From Edolisoma coerulescens (taxonomy: Eukaryota; Chordata; Aves; Passeriformes; Campephagidae): a stretch of DNA of 64,000 nt. The position numbers were made by a program, and so were the translations under genes. Each line of letters begins with the position of its first letter. Positions within the stretch are counted from its first letter, which is position 1. The stretch is from assembly GCA_013397115.1 (NCBI GenBank), contig VWZW01001748.1, forward strand, positions 1,154,850-1,218,849. Direction: 5' to 3'. The notes under the pieces are model-generated. The model saw only the letters and a list, made by a program, of their open reading frames with translations, had not been told where the DNA came from and did not search any database. This document shows positions 48,290-58,484 of the stretch, piece after piece.

Positions 48290-49960
48290 TATGCATTTAT
48301 TATTGAATAAAGAAAGAATTATGTAAACCAAAGCCATAAACCATACATAAATTATCAATGCATAAATTCCTACTGTCCTGGTTTCTCAGTCCAATTCTCT
48401 ACAGTTTGTATATAAGCAAGTAAGAAATATAAGAAAATGTAAAGTAGAAAGTTTCACTCAACCTTTTCTTCAGTAACATTATTGAGACAACTATCTGTCC
48501 AGAAATTCTGATAATATCTGACTCAAGTAATTCAGAAATCATGAGTCATTCCCTTAAAATCATGAGTCTGGTTTTCAAAATCTTGAATTTAAAAAAAACA
48601 CTAACCCTATGAAAAAGAAACCACCCCTCTTCCCCCCCCACTTTTTTTTTGTTTGATCGTGGAAGCATGCAAATTTTGAAGCATTTTCTTGAAGCCTAGT
48701 TGAGCTACCAAGAATGTATTTTAAGGATGGAAAATTAGATTCTGAATTAATTTTGGTACTCTAATAATATGTCCCACCTGTTGACATGCAGCAGTTCCAG
48801 TATCAGTTCCCTTAAAAATACAAAGATGTACTCAAAGATGCTCACCTAAGCCTCTTTAATTAGTTCTCTCCGTTGGTTTCCATTATTTGGCTCTATCAGT
48901 GCAAAACAACTCCCAAAATTTCATTTGTGGCTAGACGTTGCCAAGATTTCAGCCTTTAATTTCTGGATGCCAGCTGAAAGTCAAAATCTTAGAATCTTTC
49001 ATGACATTAAACAAAAAAAAATAGAAAGAAAGAATAGAAAAAAAGCCTCCAAATTCTACTGCAATATTCAATTTTGAGAGCAAAAACGTTGAAATAAAAC
49101 ATTTTGACACTTTCTGGAATTAAATGTTTTGAAACTTCCATTTGAAAATATTTTAAATGTTACTGCTGTGAATCAGAAGAAAATTGTTCTGTTAGGGAAA
49201 TTTTTGGCCAAAATTGCAAATCCATTCATAACAGCTGCCAGACTTTCTGAGGCAGACTGCAAGATCTGAGCTCAGGGATTCTCATCCATGTAGCTCTGCT
49301 GAGATAAATTGTCAATAAAAGCCACAACTTACTGCTTACCATTTCTGGCTTCCCATGTCCTTGCTTATTTAATCTTTGGCTTTGCCTGAGCAATTTCAAT
49401 CAAAAGTAAATCTTTCCAAATGAGCAACCACTTCTTAAATGTGCATAAAACCTGTGCTGTTATTTTTAAAATGAAACCAAATGAATGTACATAGGACAAT
49501 AAGGTTGTCTCCATAAGTGCAGTGCAGGTTGATTATCTATGTGTTTAATTTTACTTCACAACGTCATACAATTACCTTCACTTATGAAAGCAATGTATTA
49601 TGCAGCACAACACAGCATATATTTATAGTATTTACTATCCAAGTCTTTGACTATGAAACAGAAGTTTCTGTTTTTACCATGGTTCATCTCATTATCTCAG
49701 TGGGGTATTTAGTATGTTTGTTTTAAAGCACTCTTGAAGCTTTCCAAAGACAGAAGGCTAAACAAAAATCCAGACATATGCCATAATTAAAGTACAAGAG
49801 GCAATTAGATATTTTGTGGAGCAAAGACTGTATTAGAATCTATTTCATGTTTTCTTTTTTCTATTCAATTTTATACATTTTCTATTCAAGAAGTTGATAA
49901 AAAGGAAAATATTCAATCCAGCTCCAAATCTTCTTGGATTCTTGAGGGTTTCAGTGTGCT

Positions 49961-49990
49961 TATATATATACATACATATATATATATATA
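49961..49990. repeat. (TA)n microsatellite with TACA interruption
   Basis: TA repeats over 30 bases, interrupted once by CATACA, followed by AAAA. Confidence 0.93.
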
Positions 49991-50254
49991 AAAATTTAAT
50001 ATGCAAATGTTATGCAAGTACTTACCTCTTTTGGATGACTTTGCAAGTCTTTCAAACTGGAGATATTAGCAAAGTCTGAAAGAATATTACAATTATTTTA
50101 CTCATATTGTATTTTTAGAAAATAAGAAAGACAATCAGTATTTCCAACGAATAAATAACTTCCATTCTACTCTCCTCCCAACAAGTATTCCGAAAATACT
50201 TTGTATGTCAAACACAAAGGGAAAAATGTACTATTCTGTGCAGCTCAGTCAGTA

Positions 50255-50308
50255 TGTTGGTTTGGGAATCCAAATTAAATGTGTTGGTTTGGGAATCCAA
50301 ATTAAATG
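50255..50308. repeat. 27-bp perfect tandem duplication
   Basis: Two identical 27-base units at 50255-50281 and 50282-50308. Each begins TGTTGGTTTGGGAATCC and ends AAATTAAATG. The absence of any difference suggests a recent event or an assembly artefact. Confidence 0.93.
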
Positions 50309-51415
50309 TGGTATCCCATAATATATCCCTTCTTTTTAATCTTTATGATATTGTGAGTTAACAATATAAAGGGTTCTAACTCACTACAAAAGCAAAAGAC
50401 ATATTTCAGGAAAATGTTATAAAATACCTATTCTTAGGTTTCAAGGAGTATTATGATACATTGTAGAATTTTTGTACAGAAAAAAGCCTTTAGTGCCTAT
50501 TGTGGACTGTGTTAAAAATGCATACCTTATTCTGCTGCTAATACAGAAAATAATGATATTTTTCTTCACATTTTTTTAATGAGAACACCATATCTCTATG
50601 GACCACATGGACTTTTCAGTACAATGTCATCCTTCAAATTTAGAGCATTTCTATTTGCAAACTCAAAAAGCAGAACGGTATTCATGTCATGGACAAAATA
50701 ATTCCTTATCCCTTGTTCCTCATTAGAGAGAAATATAAAGGCCTTGCTGCTTTTTCTTTAATTGATTAATAATGAATGCCCTAATTATCTGTGCAGTACT
50801 AATAATTCCTATTGAAAAAGTGAGATGTGTAATAAGTATATAGTGATGTAAGCATTTGACAGAGCATTTGGTCAATCAGAAGTTCAAAACAGAAGTAAAA
50901 ATACAGAAGTTCATCTCTCAGTCAGCAGCATACCAAGGCCACAGGCTATTTAATGCCATTGAATAGATGTGATTCCAGTAGAAGAATAAGAGACAGGTTT
51001 CTTGCCTTTTTCTTCCAAACAGGTTCTGGTCAAGGGGACAGAAAAGCAGTTTGTGACTACTGACGATCCAGAAGGATTGCAGACACTCCCTCTTTAGATT
51101 CATCCATGGTATCTGCAGATGTATCAATGTCCCAAAAATGGAATTTCAGATCAGGTACCTTTTCTGGCTGGCTAGAAGCAGTGGGAGCTGGCAACATGGC
51201 CGTGTAGCCAACTCAAAATGAAAACTGCTTCAGAGCCCAAACAAATTCACTGTAAACCATTTTTCTCCCTCCAGTATCTCCCCCCCCCACACTAGATCAA
51301 GGCATGTGCTGCAGGTTACATACTCCTAGAAACAAATGCAATCCTTTGCCTACGTGCAAAGAGCTTGGACTACTGTGAATAGGAAGGAGGACAGATAAGG
51401 AAATCTATATAAAAG

Positions 51416-51628
51416 AGAATCACACAATCATATAATGATTTGGGTTAAAAGTTACCTTAAACATCATCTAGTTCCACCTCCATGGGCACTTTTTAATTAG
51501 ACCAGGTTACTCAAAGACCGGCCCAGCCTTCCCTCGAACATTTCCATGGAGGGAGCTTCCACTGCTTCTCTGGGCAGCTTGTTTCAGTGTCTTATATAAA
51601 ATACTTCCTAACACATCTGTATTTCCAG
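51416..51628 (-). mobile_element. CR1 LINE 3' end
   Basis: Minus-strand CR1 tail. On the plus strand it reads GAATCACACAATCATATAAT, then CATCATCTAGTTCCACCTCC, then CTTCTCTGGGCAGCTTGTTT, the usual antisense CR1 3' UTR. It stops where the ERV-like sequence begins, so the two insertions abut. Confidence 0.9.
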
Positions 51629-51949
51629 AATGACAGGGAAATCCCAACAACTAACTCTGCTGGAGGCGAACGTGAGCCCGGGGGGGAATGAGTGGCACAT
51701 GCACCCCGTTGTGACTAGCCCAGAGGTTCCATGGGTCCCTGGCATAGACCAACTCAGGAGAAAGTATTTCAAGGACCAGAAAGTGTACCAGTGGACTTTT
51801 GGCATAGCTGTCTTGGAGACAGAGGAAACTAAAACATTTATCTACCTTGCTCAGTCTCTCAGAGCACCCTTCTGCTGTGGGGTTGCTGAGGGTCAAAGAT
51901 CACAAGGTGCCAATCCCTACCACACTCCACTACAAAAACATGACTGTGG
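51629..51949 (+). mobile_element. Endogenous retrovirus (ERVL-type) internal remnant
   Basis: GC-richer sequence directly upstream of the LTR. One frame is open from 51630 through the LTR boundary (to 52047), about 107 codons of it before the LTR. Its wording resembles internal coding sequence of avian ERVL-type elements, assigned from memory and without a search. No upstream LTR, primer-binding site or further gag-pol sequence is present in the window. It is a short leftover of a provirus and has no apparent coding capacity. Confidence 0.6.
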
Positions 51950-52206
51950 TGTCCTGGTTTTGGTCAGGATAGAGTTAATTTTCATCCTGGTAGCTGGTTC
52001 AGTGCTGTGTTTGGGATTTAGGATGAGAGTAATGCTGATAACACACTGATGTTTTGGTTGTTGCTGAGCAGTGTTTACACTAAGTCAAGGGCTTTTCAGC
52101 TTCTCCACCAGTTCACCAGTGAGGAGGCTGGAGGGCACAAGGAGCTGGGAGGGGACACAGCCAGGACAGCTGACCCCAGCTGGACAAAGGGATATTCCAC
52201 ACCATG

Positions 52207-52214
52207 TGACATCA
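52207..52214. promoter_or_regulatory. Decayed CRE in the LTR
   Basis: TGACATCA sits where this LTR family usually carries TGACGTCA, consistent with loss of the CpG by deamination. The downstream AAAATAAAAC at 52221-52230 is a degraded TATA region. Both suggest the LTR promoter is weakened. Confidence 0.45.
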
Positions 52215-52376
52215 CACTGAAAAATAAAACCCAAGGAAGTTCGATGGTGGGTCACAGCCCACTGCATGGGGACTGGCTGGGCACTGGCCAGAGGGTGGTA
52301 AACAATTCCATTGTGCATCAACTGGTTTTTTATATTGCTTTATCATTATTATTGCCTTCCCTTCCTTTTCTGGCCT

Positions 52377-52382
52377 ATTAAA
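52377..52382 (+). terminator. LTR poly(A) signal ATTAAA
   Basis: The ATTAAA hexamer follows a T/C-rich stretch in the expected part of the LTR. Canonical variant signal; use not shown. Confidence 0.55.
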
Positions 52383-52500
52383 TTTTCTGGATCCCAACTT
52401 ACGAGTTTTACCTTTTCTCCGATTCTCTTCTCCATCCATTGCAGACAACTGAGCAAAGGGCTGTATGCTGTTTAGCTGCCTGCCAGGTAAAGTTACGACA

Positions 52501-53200
52501 TTATCCCTGTGTTCACTGCTGATGCATTTTGGTTGTGTGTCTTAGTTTGGATAAGAAGAGTTGCAATTCGTACTTCACCATGGTCATGCTACGCACAGAA
52601 GTGAAACTGCAGAATTTCTGCAAAAATTTTTGTTTAGAAGAACCCCTTGCCTAACATCACCAACAGCATGCACATAGTGACTTCTGAAGTTGCTCCACAC
52701 AGTGACTTCTGAAGTTGCTCACCTTTTTCCTTTCCTTACAAATTGTAGAAGTTCACATGCATTCCCTAGTAGAAGGATTTCTTCAGCAATCTGTTCTGAA
52801 TGCTCCACATTTGACAGGGCAGTGAGGCTGAGTGAGATGCTGCAGCTTTTCTGTTCAGGTTTCATGCAAGGAAATTGTGATGATGAGAGGTCTTCAGGTC
52901 TCAGAACAAAACAGTGGCAATGTGGCACCTTTAGCGGGGAGGAGGGTATCTGTAGAATGGTGAGATACTGGGTTCTGACCTGACTCTGTAGTAGTATGAG
53001 TCAGCACAACAGACTCACTGCTGCTCTTATGAAATGCTTTCTTATAAAATTAGTGGCCGCCTGCAACTCATGACATTGCAATATTCCCAAGATATTGTCT
53101 TTCCCCATGGCTACTCAGTCATGGCATTGGAATTTCCTTGATGTTCTTATATGATAGTGTGTGTGCAGAGAAGGAAGACATTAACACAAATAAAGTTCAA
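52501..53200. other. Unique sequence with a 25-bp duplication
   Basis: Apart from the duplication at 52671-52720 nothing is recognised. Overlapping frames at 52690-52983 (+) and 52719-52928 (-) have no family resemblance. Confidence 0.5.
52671..52720. repeat. 25-bp tandem duplication
   Basis: Units 52671-52695 and 52696-52720 share AGTGACTTCTGAAGTTGCTC and differ at one position (CACAT versus CACAC). Confidence 0.92.
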
Positions 53201-53410
53201 AGAATCATAGAATGGAATATGTCCTGAGGTGGAAGGAGCCACCAAGAATCACTGACATCCAATGCCTGTGGCTGCACAGGGCAGCCCCAAGAGCCACACC
53301 ATGTGCCTGCGAGCATTGTCCAAATGCTACTTGAGATCTGTCAGGCTGGTTCTGTGACCACTTCCCTGGGGAGCCTGTTCCAGTGCCCGGTCAGCCTCTG
53401 GGTTAAATTA
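53201..53410 (-). mobile_element. CR1 LINE 3' end
   Basis: Minus-strand CR1 tail, on the plus strand AGAATCATAGAATGG, then CACACCATGTGCCTGCGAGC, then CTGTGACCACTTCCCTGGGG and AGCCTGTTCCAGTGCCCGG. A different CR1 subfamily from the copy at 51416. Comparatively well preserved. Confidence 0.93.
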
Positions 53411-53501
53411 TGGCAGCTTCTCTGATCTGACTATGGGATCTTTAAATATGCTTCTAATGGACAAGAATTCTGATAGTCAATGAAACAAAACTGTAGTAAT
53501 C

Positions 53502-53536
53502 CCTCTCCTCTCCTCTCCTCTCCTCTCCTCTCCTCT
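53502..53536. repeat. (TCCTC)n microsatellite
   Basis: About seven perfect copies of TCCTC, the reverse complement of the motif at 12814-12845. Confidence 0.95.
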
Positions 53537-54295
53537 TTGCTCAACTCCACTCCCTTCTGCTCTGCCCTATCCTTCATGTTTGTTCAGCAGAAAATAGATT
53601 TAGATTCAGCACAGACTTTGGTTTTATGTTAATTACTGAGCACTCACACACACAGAGTAAAACTATTCTATGCTTGGGACCAATTTAAGTAGTTGAACGA
53701 CTAGTAAATGCCTTTGAGTCACCAAAGCCATTCAATTCCAAGTTTCCTCATGTACAAATTAATGAATGTTTCTTATAAAATATTTTCCTTTCAATAGTGG
53801 GGAAAATGAAACATCACTGACATGATTTACTCTCTTGTATAGCATGGTGAAAACAGCTTAGTTTTCCTAGAAATAGTTGCTATTTATTGTGTTACAGAAT
53901 GAATTTTAGTAAGAGGAAGGGTTCATGGTTTAAAGTAATATTTCAAGCATTCAAGATGGTCTGAATGAGAGCAAACAAGTGTGTTTTTTTCTTTGTTTAC
54001 TTTTTCTTTTCACCTTGAAGGAATGGAGAGGCTGAATATATGAATACCATCTGGGAGTAAAGCATTCAAATAACTCAGTGTTATGAGACATTCTGTGTTT
54101 TTTCCATGCATTCACTAATTAAAATCAATCTTTCTAGTCTATGAATGGTTTCCTAGATGACAGTACTGTAAGTTTCAATTTTATTAACAATGTCTGTTTA
54201 TCTTGATAACATATCCATAGCTCAAACCTGGGTGTGGTAATAACAGACATTTCAACTAATGACTACCCTTATCAGCATTTGTAGCATCAAGTTCT

Positions 54296-54326
54296 ATTTT
54301 TGTTTTTATTTTTATTTTTATTTTTA
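54296..54326. repeat. (ATTTTT)n microsatellite
   Basis: Five copies of ATTTTT with one G substitution at 54302. Confidence 0.92.
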
Positions 54327-54674
54327 GGCTGTGCCTAGCCTTGAAACTGTTTGTGCAAGATCTGATCCAGTGACCATTTTCCTAATATGACTTAACAGAT
54401 TGAGCTGTGCAGAAGCTCAGAACAACCTTTATGTGCCATTTAATGAGTTTTTTCATAATGCTTTCAAAACAATCATGGCTTCTATGCATTGGCAATACTT
54501 CTCATCTGGTTTAATTTTCCTTAATTTTCCTTTTATGAAAAACAAATTGAAAGAAACAAAAGTACTGTAAAAGTAAACTTAAGTGGCACATTACTATGTT
54601 ATCAAAATTTGAAAGACACCACAAATTAATCAGAACCTAATCTTCCATATTTTTATAGTCAGTCTTTATGTCTG

Positions 54675-54950
54675 GGAAGCTACAGTGGCTGGATGACCAG
54701 GCCCAAAGAGTGATGGTGAGCGGAATTACATCCAGCTGGTGTCCAGTCACCAATGATGTTTCCCAGGGCTCAGTGTTGGGAAAAGTCCTGTTTAATATCC
54801 TTATCAATGATCTGGACGGGGGGATCAAGAGCACCCTCAGTCAGTTGGGAGGTGACTCCAAGGTAGGCAGAGTGCTGATCTGCTGGAGGGTGCAAAGGCT
54901 CTGCAGAGGGATTTGGACACGCTGCACTGATGGCCTGAGGCAAATTGCAT
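54675..54950 (+). pseudogene. CR1 RT palm-domain open segment
   Basis: The frame stays open through the QGSVLG motif and the NILINDLDG block, but the FADD-like active-site box reads LGGDSKV, so the two catalytic aspartates are not both present. The frame ends at 54952. It is a LINE remnant and not a gene. Confidence 0.85.
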
Positions 54951-55485
54951 GAACTTCAACAAGGTCAAGTACCAGATCCTGCTTTTGGGTCACGACAACC
55001 CCAGGCAATGCACCAGATTTGGGGAAGAGTAGCTGGAAAACTGCCTGGCAGAAAAGCACCTGGGGATGTTGATCAACAGTAAGCTGAATATCAGCCAACA
55101 GTGTGCCCAGGGTGCCAGGAAGGCTGATGGCAGCTGGCCTGGATCAGCAATAGCGTAGCAGCAGGACCAGGGCAGGGACTGTGCTCCTGTACTCGGCACT
55201 GGTGAGGCCACACCTCAAATCCTGTGTCCAGTTTTGGGCCTCTCACTACAAGAGGTGTGGGAGCAAGTCCAGAGAAGGGCAGCAGATCTGGGGAAGGGTC
55301 TGGAGCACAGGTCTGATGAGGAGCAGCTGAGGGAATTGGGGGTGTTTAGCCTGGAGAAAAGGAGACTTGGGGGGACCTTATCACTCCCTACAACTGCCTG
55401 AAAGGAGGTTTTGATGAGGTGAATGTCAGTCTCTTCTCCCAGGTAACCAGTGAAAGACAAGAGGAAATGGTTTCAAGTTGCACCA
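54675..55485 (+). mobile_element. CR1 LINE RT fragment, truncated at both ends
   Basis: Plus-strand CR1 covering the RT from WLDDQAQRVMVSG through SQGSVLGKVLFNILINDLDG to the C-terminal SQVTSERQ region. The catalytic FADD-type box is changed to GGDSK, and stops and frameshifts follow. It breaks off near 55485 before the 3' UTR, which is unusual because CR1 normally keeps its 3' end. It is highly similar to 17925-18570. Confidence 0.93.
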
Positions 55486-57976
55486 GTCCCTAGCTCCACT
55501 TCCCAAAAGAATACCTAAACCTGTGGCAGAAATCAGTAAAATGCACATCATGCACTGTGAATAGATCTGTGATCACACAGAAATAGATCCGTGTTTGAAA
55601 AGTATGGGTATGTTGGACAGCAACCAAGAATATGAGTTCAGGGTTGACTGTAGAGGACTCTGCAGTCAGGGAGTTGACTGGAATTCTTCTGAGTCCCCCG
55701 TAAGACCTGAGAGTAATCTTTGCACACTTGTGTGCTAGACATAAATTGGCATTTCCTGTACTGCTAATTAGCTTTGTCATGGCCATGGCTGTATCTTATC
55801 CAATAGTAGAGTGATTGCAGTTAGGCATGCAAGCAGTGCTGCAATACAAATTCAGATGAATATTCATAACAAAATAAATACCCATGTTGAAAATATGCTT
55901 AGATGTCTGAAGCAAAGATTTTGCTGCAGTTCATGCTTTTACCTCAATGCATTATCTTCTTTTAAAATGAAAAATTACTCCAGGAACATTTGTAAGTTTT
56001 CTGTCAGGTCAGATTGAAATCTGTGACTGGATCGATTTGCCTTTCAAAACTGCATTCTATTACAATAAGAAGTACAAATCACAAGGCTTTTAACTGTATC
56101 TGTTTTATTTGCATATAGGGTCCGGACCTTAAGCATGCTACCTTAACGTAATTCCTTTGAGGCACTTTAATCAATGTAAAATTAAAGTTAATTATGGTAA
56201 TTAAATCTTCTGAAAGTAAAAGGTGACTGGAGTAGTACTCAGCTCTAGCACAAGCCAAAAAAAAAATAAAAAGGGAATGTACTAACATCTTCTTCATTAG
56301 TTTGGTATTAGTACAGTACCTTCCTAATATCTCTGCTGAAACTTGAATTTTAAATGAAAGTTAGAATTTGCCTTTCGTTGCCTGGTGTGTGGCACTACAG
56401 TTAAATGAAAAACATGGCTGTATCCACACCGTCACTGTTGGTCTCTCTCTTTTAAACAGCTCTTTTTCAGCTTATAAAACATTACTCTCACTCCATAAAA
56501 CGTTAAATACCTACATTGTGAGAATTCGTGTGTGGTCCTTTGGTTTAATCTTCAAGTAGTTTCAGCTGAATCAGGCACTGAGGGGATGGTCTTGTACTGA
56601 TGATGTTGTGCTCTGATCTTGGTATAGCAGTGACCAGACTCTCAGAAATCCTCATTGCAGCCTCTCCTGGTTGTCAGTTCCGTGCCATAAGTTTGCAGTT
56701 ACAAAAAAACTCCATTTAACTTTTCTCTGGGCAGATCTGTCTCTGCTGCTCTCCTGCTCCAATACTGAGAGAAATACTAATAAATTTGCACTTCAGCACT
56801 CACTAAAACAGATCAGTTTTGTAAGCACCAACATGGAAACAAATAGGTCCTTTATAGCTATTAATAAAGGAGGATAATTGCTGGCATTAGTCACAGCATT
56901 TAATTTCACTGAAGTACTAGTTGGCTTTCCTCAAGGTGAGCATTTTCTGCGAGGTATTTTCAAGTGTCATGGCTCATGTTTTATAAGTAGGCAAACTTTG
57001 CTTTCAAATGATAAATAAATCAATAAATGCACACACGCCTCTCCAACAACATATTGAAACACTTGTGGTTTATAAAAAGCTACATACATATAAATAGAAA
57101 TTTGGAAGATAGCAAGGTCTAACATTTTGAAACATGCACCACAGTACTAGTCAATGACTCTGAATAGGTGTGTTTTCCCTCCTCTGAGAAGCATGTGGGG
57201 GTTTGGGTAGGATATTTTCCCTTCTAAAAAAAAAAATTGTTAATCTGATAAGAACATAGTGCTAATTTCAAGGAGCATAAAAATGAAAGCATGAAAATCT
57301 AAATAGACAAATGAGAAACAGCTTGATGAGTCAGTAGCCCATATTGTATGTCATGAAGATAGACATTTACCTTTATTCTCACTAAAGTTCACTGCTGTCA
57401 TTGCAAAGATAACTGCTCCAGGCACTACTCCTCTTCCTTACCAAAGACATCCCTGATCCCAATTATTTTAACACGTTGGAAAACCTGCTTTCTACACTGC
57501 CAAACTATGTTATATCCAACTGATCATGTGGGTTTAGGAAGCTACAGGTATGACCAATACATAATAGGAGACCGTCAAGGAATTTTTGGTTACTAAACAC
57601 ACAAACAAAAGGGCTCCTAGCCAAATGAATGGTTATCATCACCAAAACAGGAAGAATGGATGTGTTTGGGCCTTTTTTTGCTGCTGAAACTGAAATGGTG
57701 GATTGTAGGAAAAAAATAAAACCCAAACATGCTTACTTTCGAAGGGGTATGAAGAGATTAAAAATCACCACAACTTCTGTGTGTATGGTAAATTTAAAGA
57801 ATCAGTGGCATCATATAACTTGGTGATTTGGGGTGCCAGATTTTGTATATGCATTCCAGCTGAGGCTGAGGTTGAAATCCTCACTCACCTCCCTGACCCA
57901 TAGCTTGGCTCTGTGAGAGTCCCAGTATCTTCTCATCCTATCTTTGGCTTGGAATGACAAGGTTTCTCTCTTCTTT

Positions 57977-57999
57977 CCCCCCCCACCCCCACCCCCACC
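57977..57999 (-). other. G-quadruplex-capable G-run array
   Basis: The minus strand has G runs of 2, 5, 5 and 8 separated by single T bases (plus-strand C runs 57977-57984, 57986-57990, 57992-57996, 57998-57999). Splitting the 8-run gives four runs of at least three with one- or two-base loops, which fits a very stable parallel quadruplex. No promoter is next to it. Confidence 0.75.
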
Positions 58000-58453
58000 A
58001 AATTCTCCAGTATCAAGCATCCACACTAACAAGAGTATTTCCATTATCTCTTAATCTTCAAAACCACAGATTCAAAGATAACAAAAATAAACATATCCTT
58101 CATTTATCTGGAAGAATTGCACAGCAATATCAGATCAGGTGTATCAGAACCTACAGCAGCACCAGGTGTTGGTCTCAAAGGGTCACCAAGAGAAATGTAT
58201 GTGTGGCAAACATCGATATCCTACTCTTAGAGTCCATGACTTGTCTTTAATATATCCTATAAAGGAAACATATATACTGAGTTTCAGGTCTTCCTACCAT
58301 GAAGCTTATCAAAGGGACCTTAATTACCATTTATTATTATCTTTTGTTTTCCAAAAGATTGAGTTGTATCTATCTATGTGGGCTCCATTCAAGTCTGGTC
58401 AGAATTAAGCAGTGGTTGCATAGGTTTTTGAGACTTCTAGGGAAATAAAGGAC

Positions 58454-58484
58454 AATAAGGTCAAATATGAATAAGTCAAATATG
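58454..58484. repeat. 16/15-bp tandem duplication
   Basis: AATAAGGTCAAATATG (58454-58469) is followed directly by AATAAGTCAAATATG (58470-58484), differing by one G. Confidence 0.88.

Larger units (their letters stand above)
47451..51415. other. Unique AT-rich sequence, no gene recognised
   Basis: Contains C8 next to T9 at 48632-48650, a TA-rich repeat (49961-49990), a 27-bp tandem duplication (50255-50308) and an RFX X-box-like site at 48276-48289. No gene or dispersed element recognised. Confidence 0.5.
51950..52500 (+). mobile_element. Avian ERVL-type long terminal repeat
   Basis: A 551-bp LTR with the termini TGTCCTGGTTTTGG and TTACGACA (TG...CA). Internal landmarks typical of this avian family are GATAGAGTTAATTTTC near the start, GATAACACACTGATGTTTTG, the ACACAGCCAGGACAGCTGAC block, the ATT-rich stretch near 52343, a poly(A) signal ATTAAA at 52377-52382, and ACGAGTTTTACCTTTTCTCC in the 3' part. 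No second LTR is in the window, and the bases outside both ends (TGTGG and TTATC) do not form a 5-bp target duplication. Confidence 0.92.
53411..54674. other. Unique AT-rich sequence with two microsatellites
   Basis: Contains (TCCTC)n at 53502-53536, (ATTTTT)n at 54296-54326 and a 10-bp tandem repeat TTAATTTTCC at 54511-54530. No gene recognised. Confidence 0.55.

Noticed and set aside
49894..50079. 61-codon frame with an Ile/Tyr/His repeat
   Set aside because: The repeat is the translated (TA)n microsatellite.
51630..52049. 139-codon frame as a host gene
   Set aside because: It runs from ERV internal sequence across the LTR boundary, so it is retroelement-derived and not a host gene.
12814..53536. 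(GGAGA)n and (TCCTC)n as a linked inverted-repeat system
   Set aside because: They share a motif in opposite orientation, but pentanucleotide purine repeats are common and short, so a link is not supported.
57811..58044. Minus frame with a glycine run
   Set aside because: The Gly run is only the translated G-run array.
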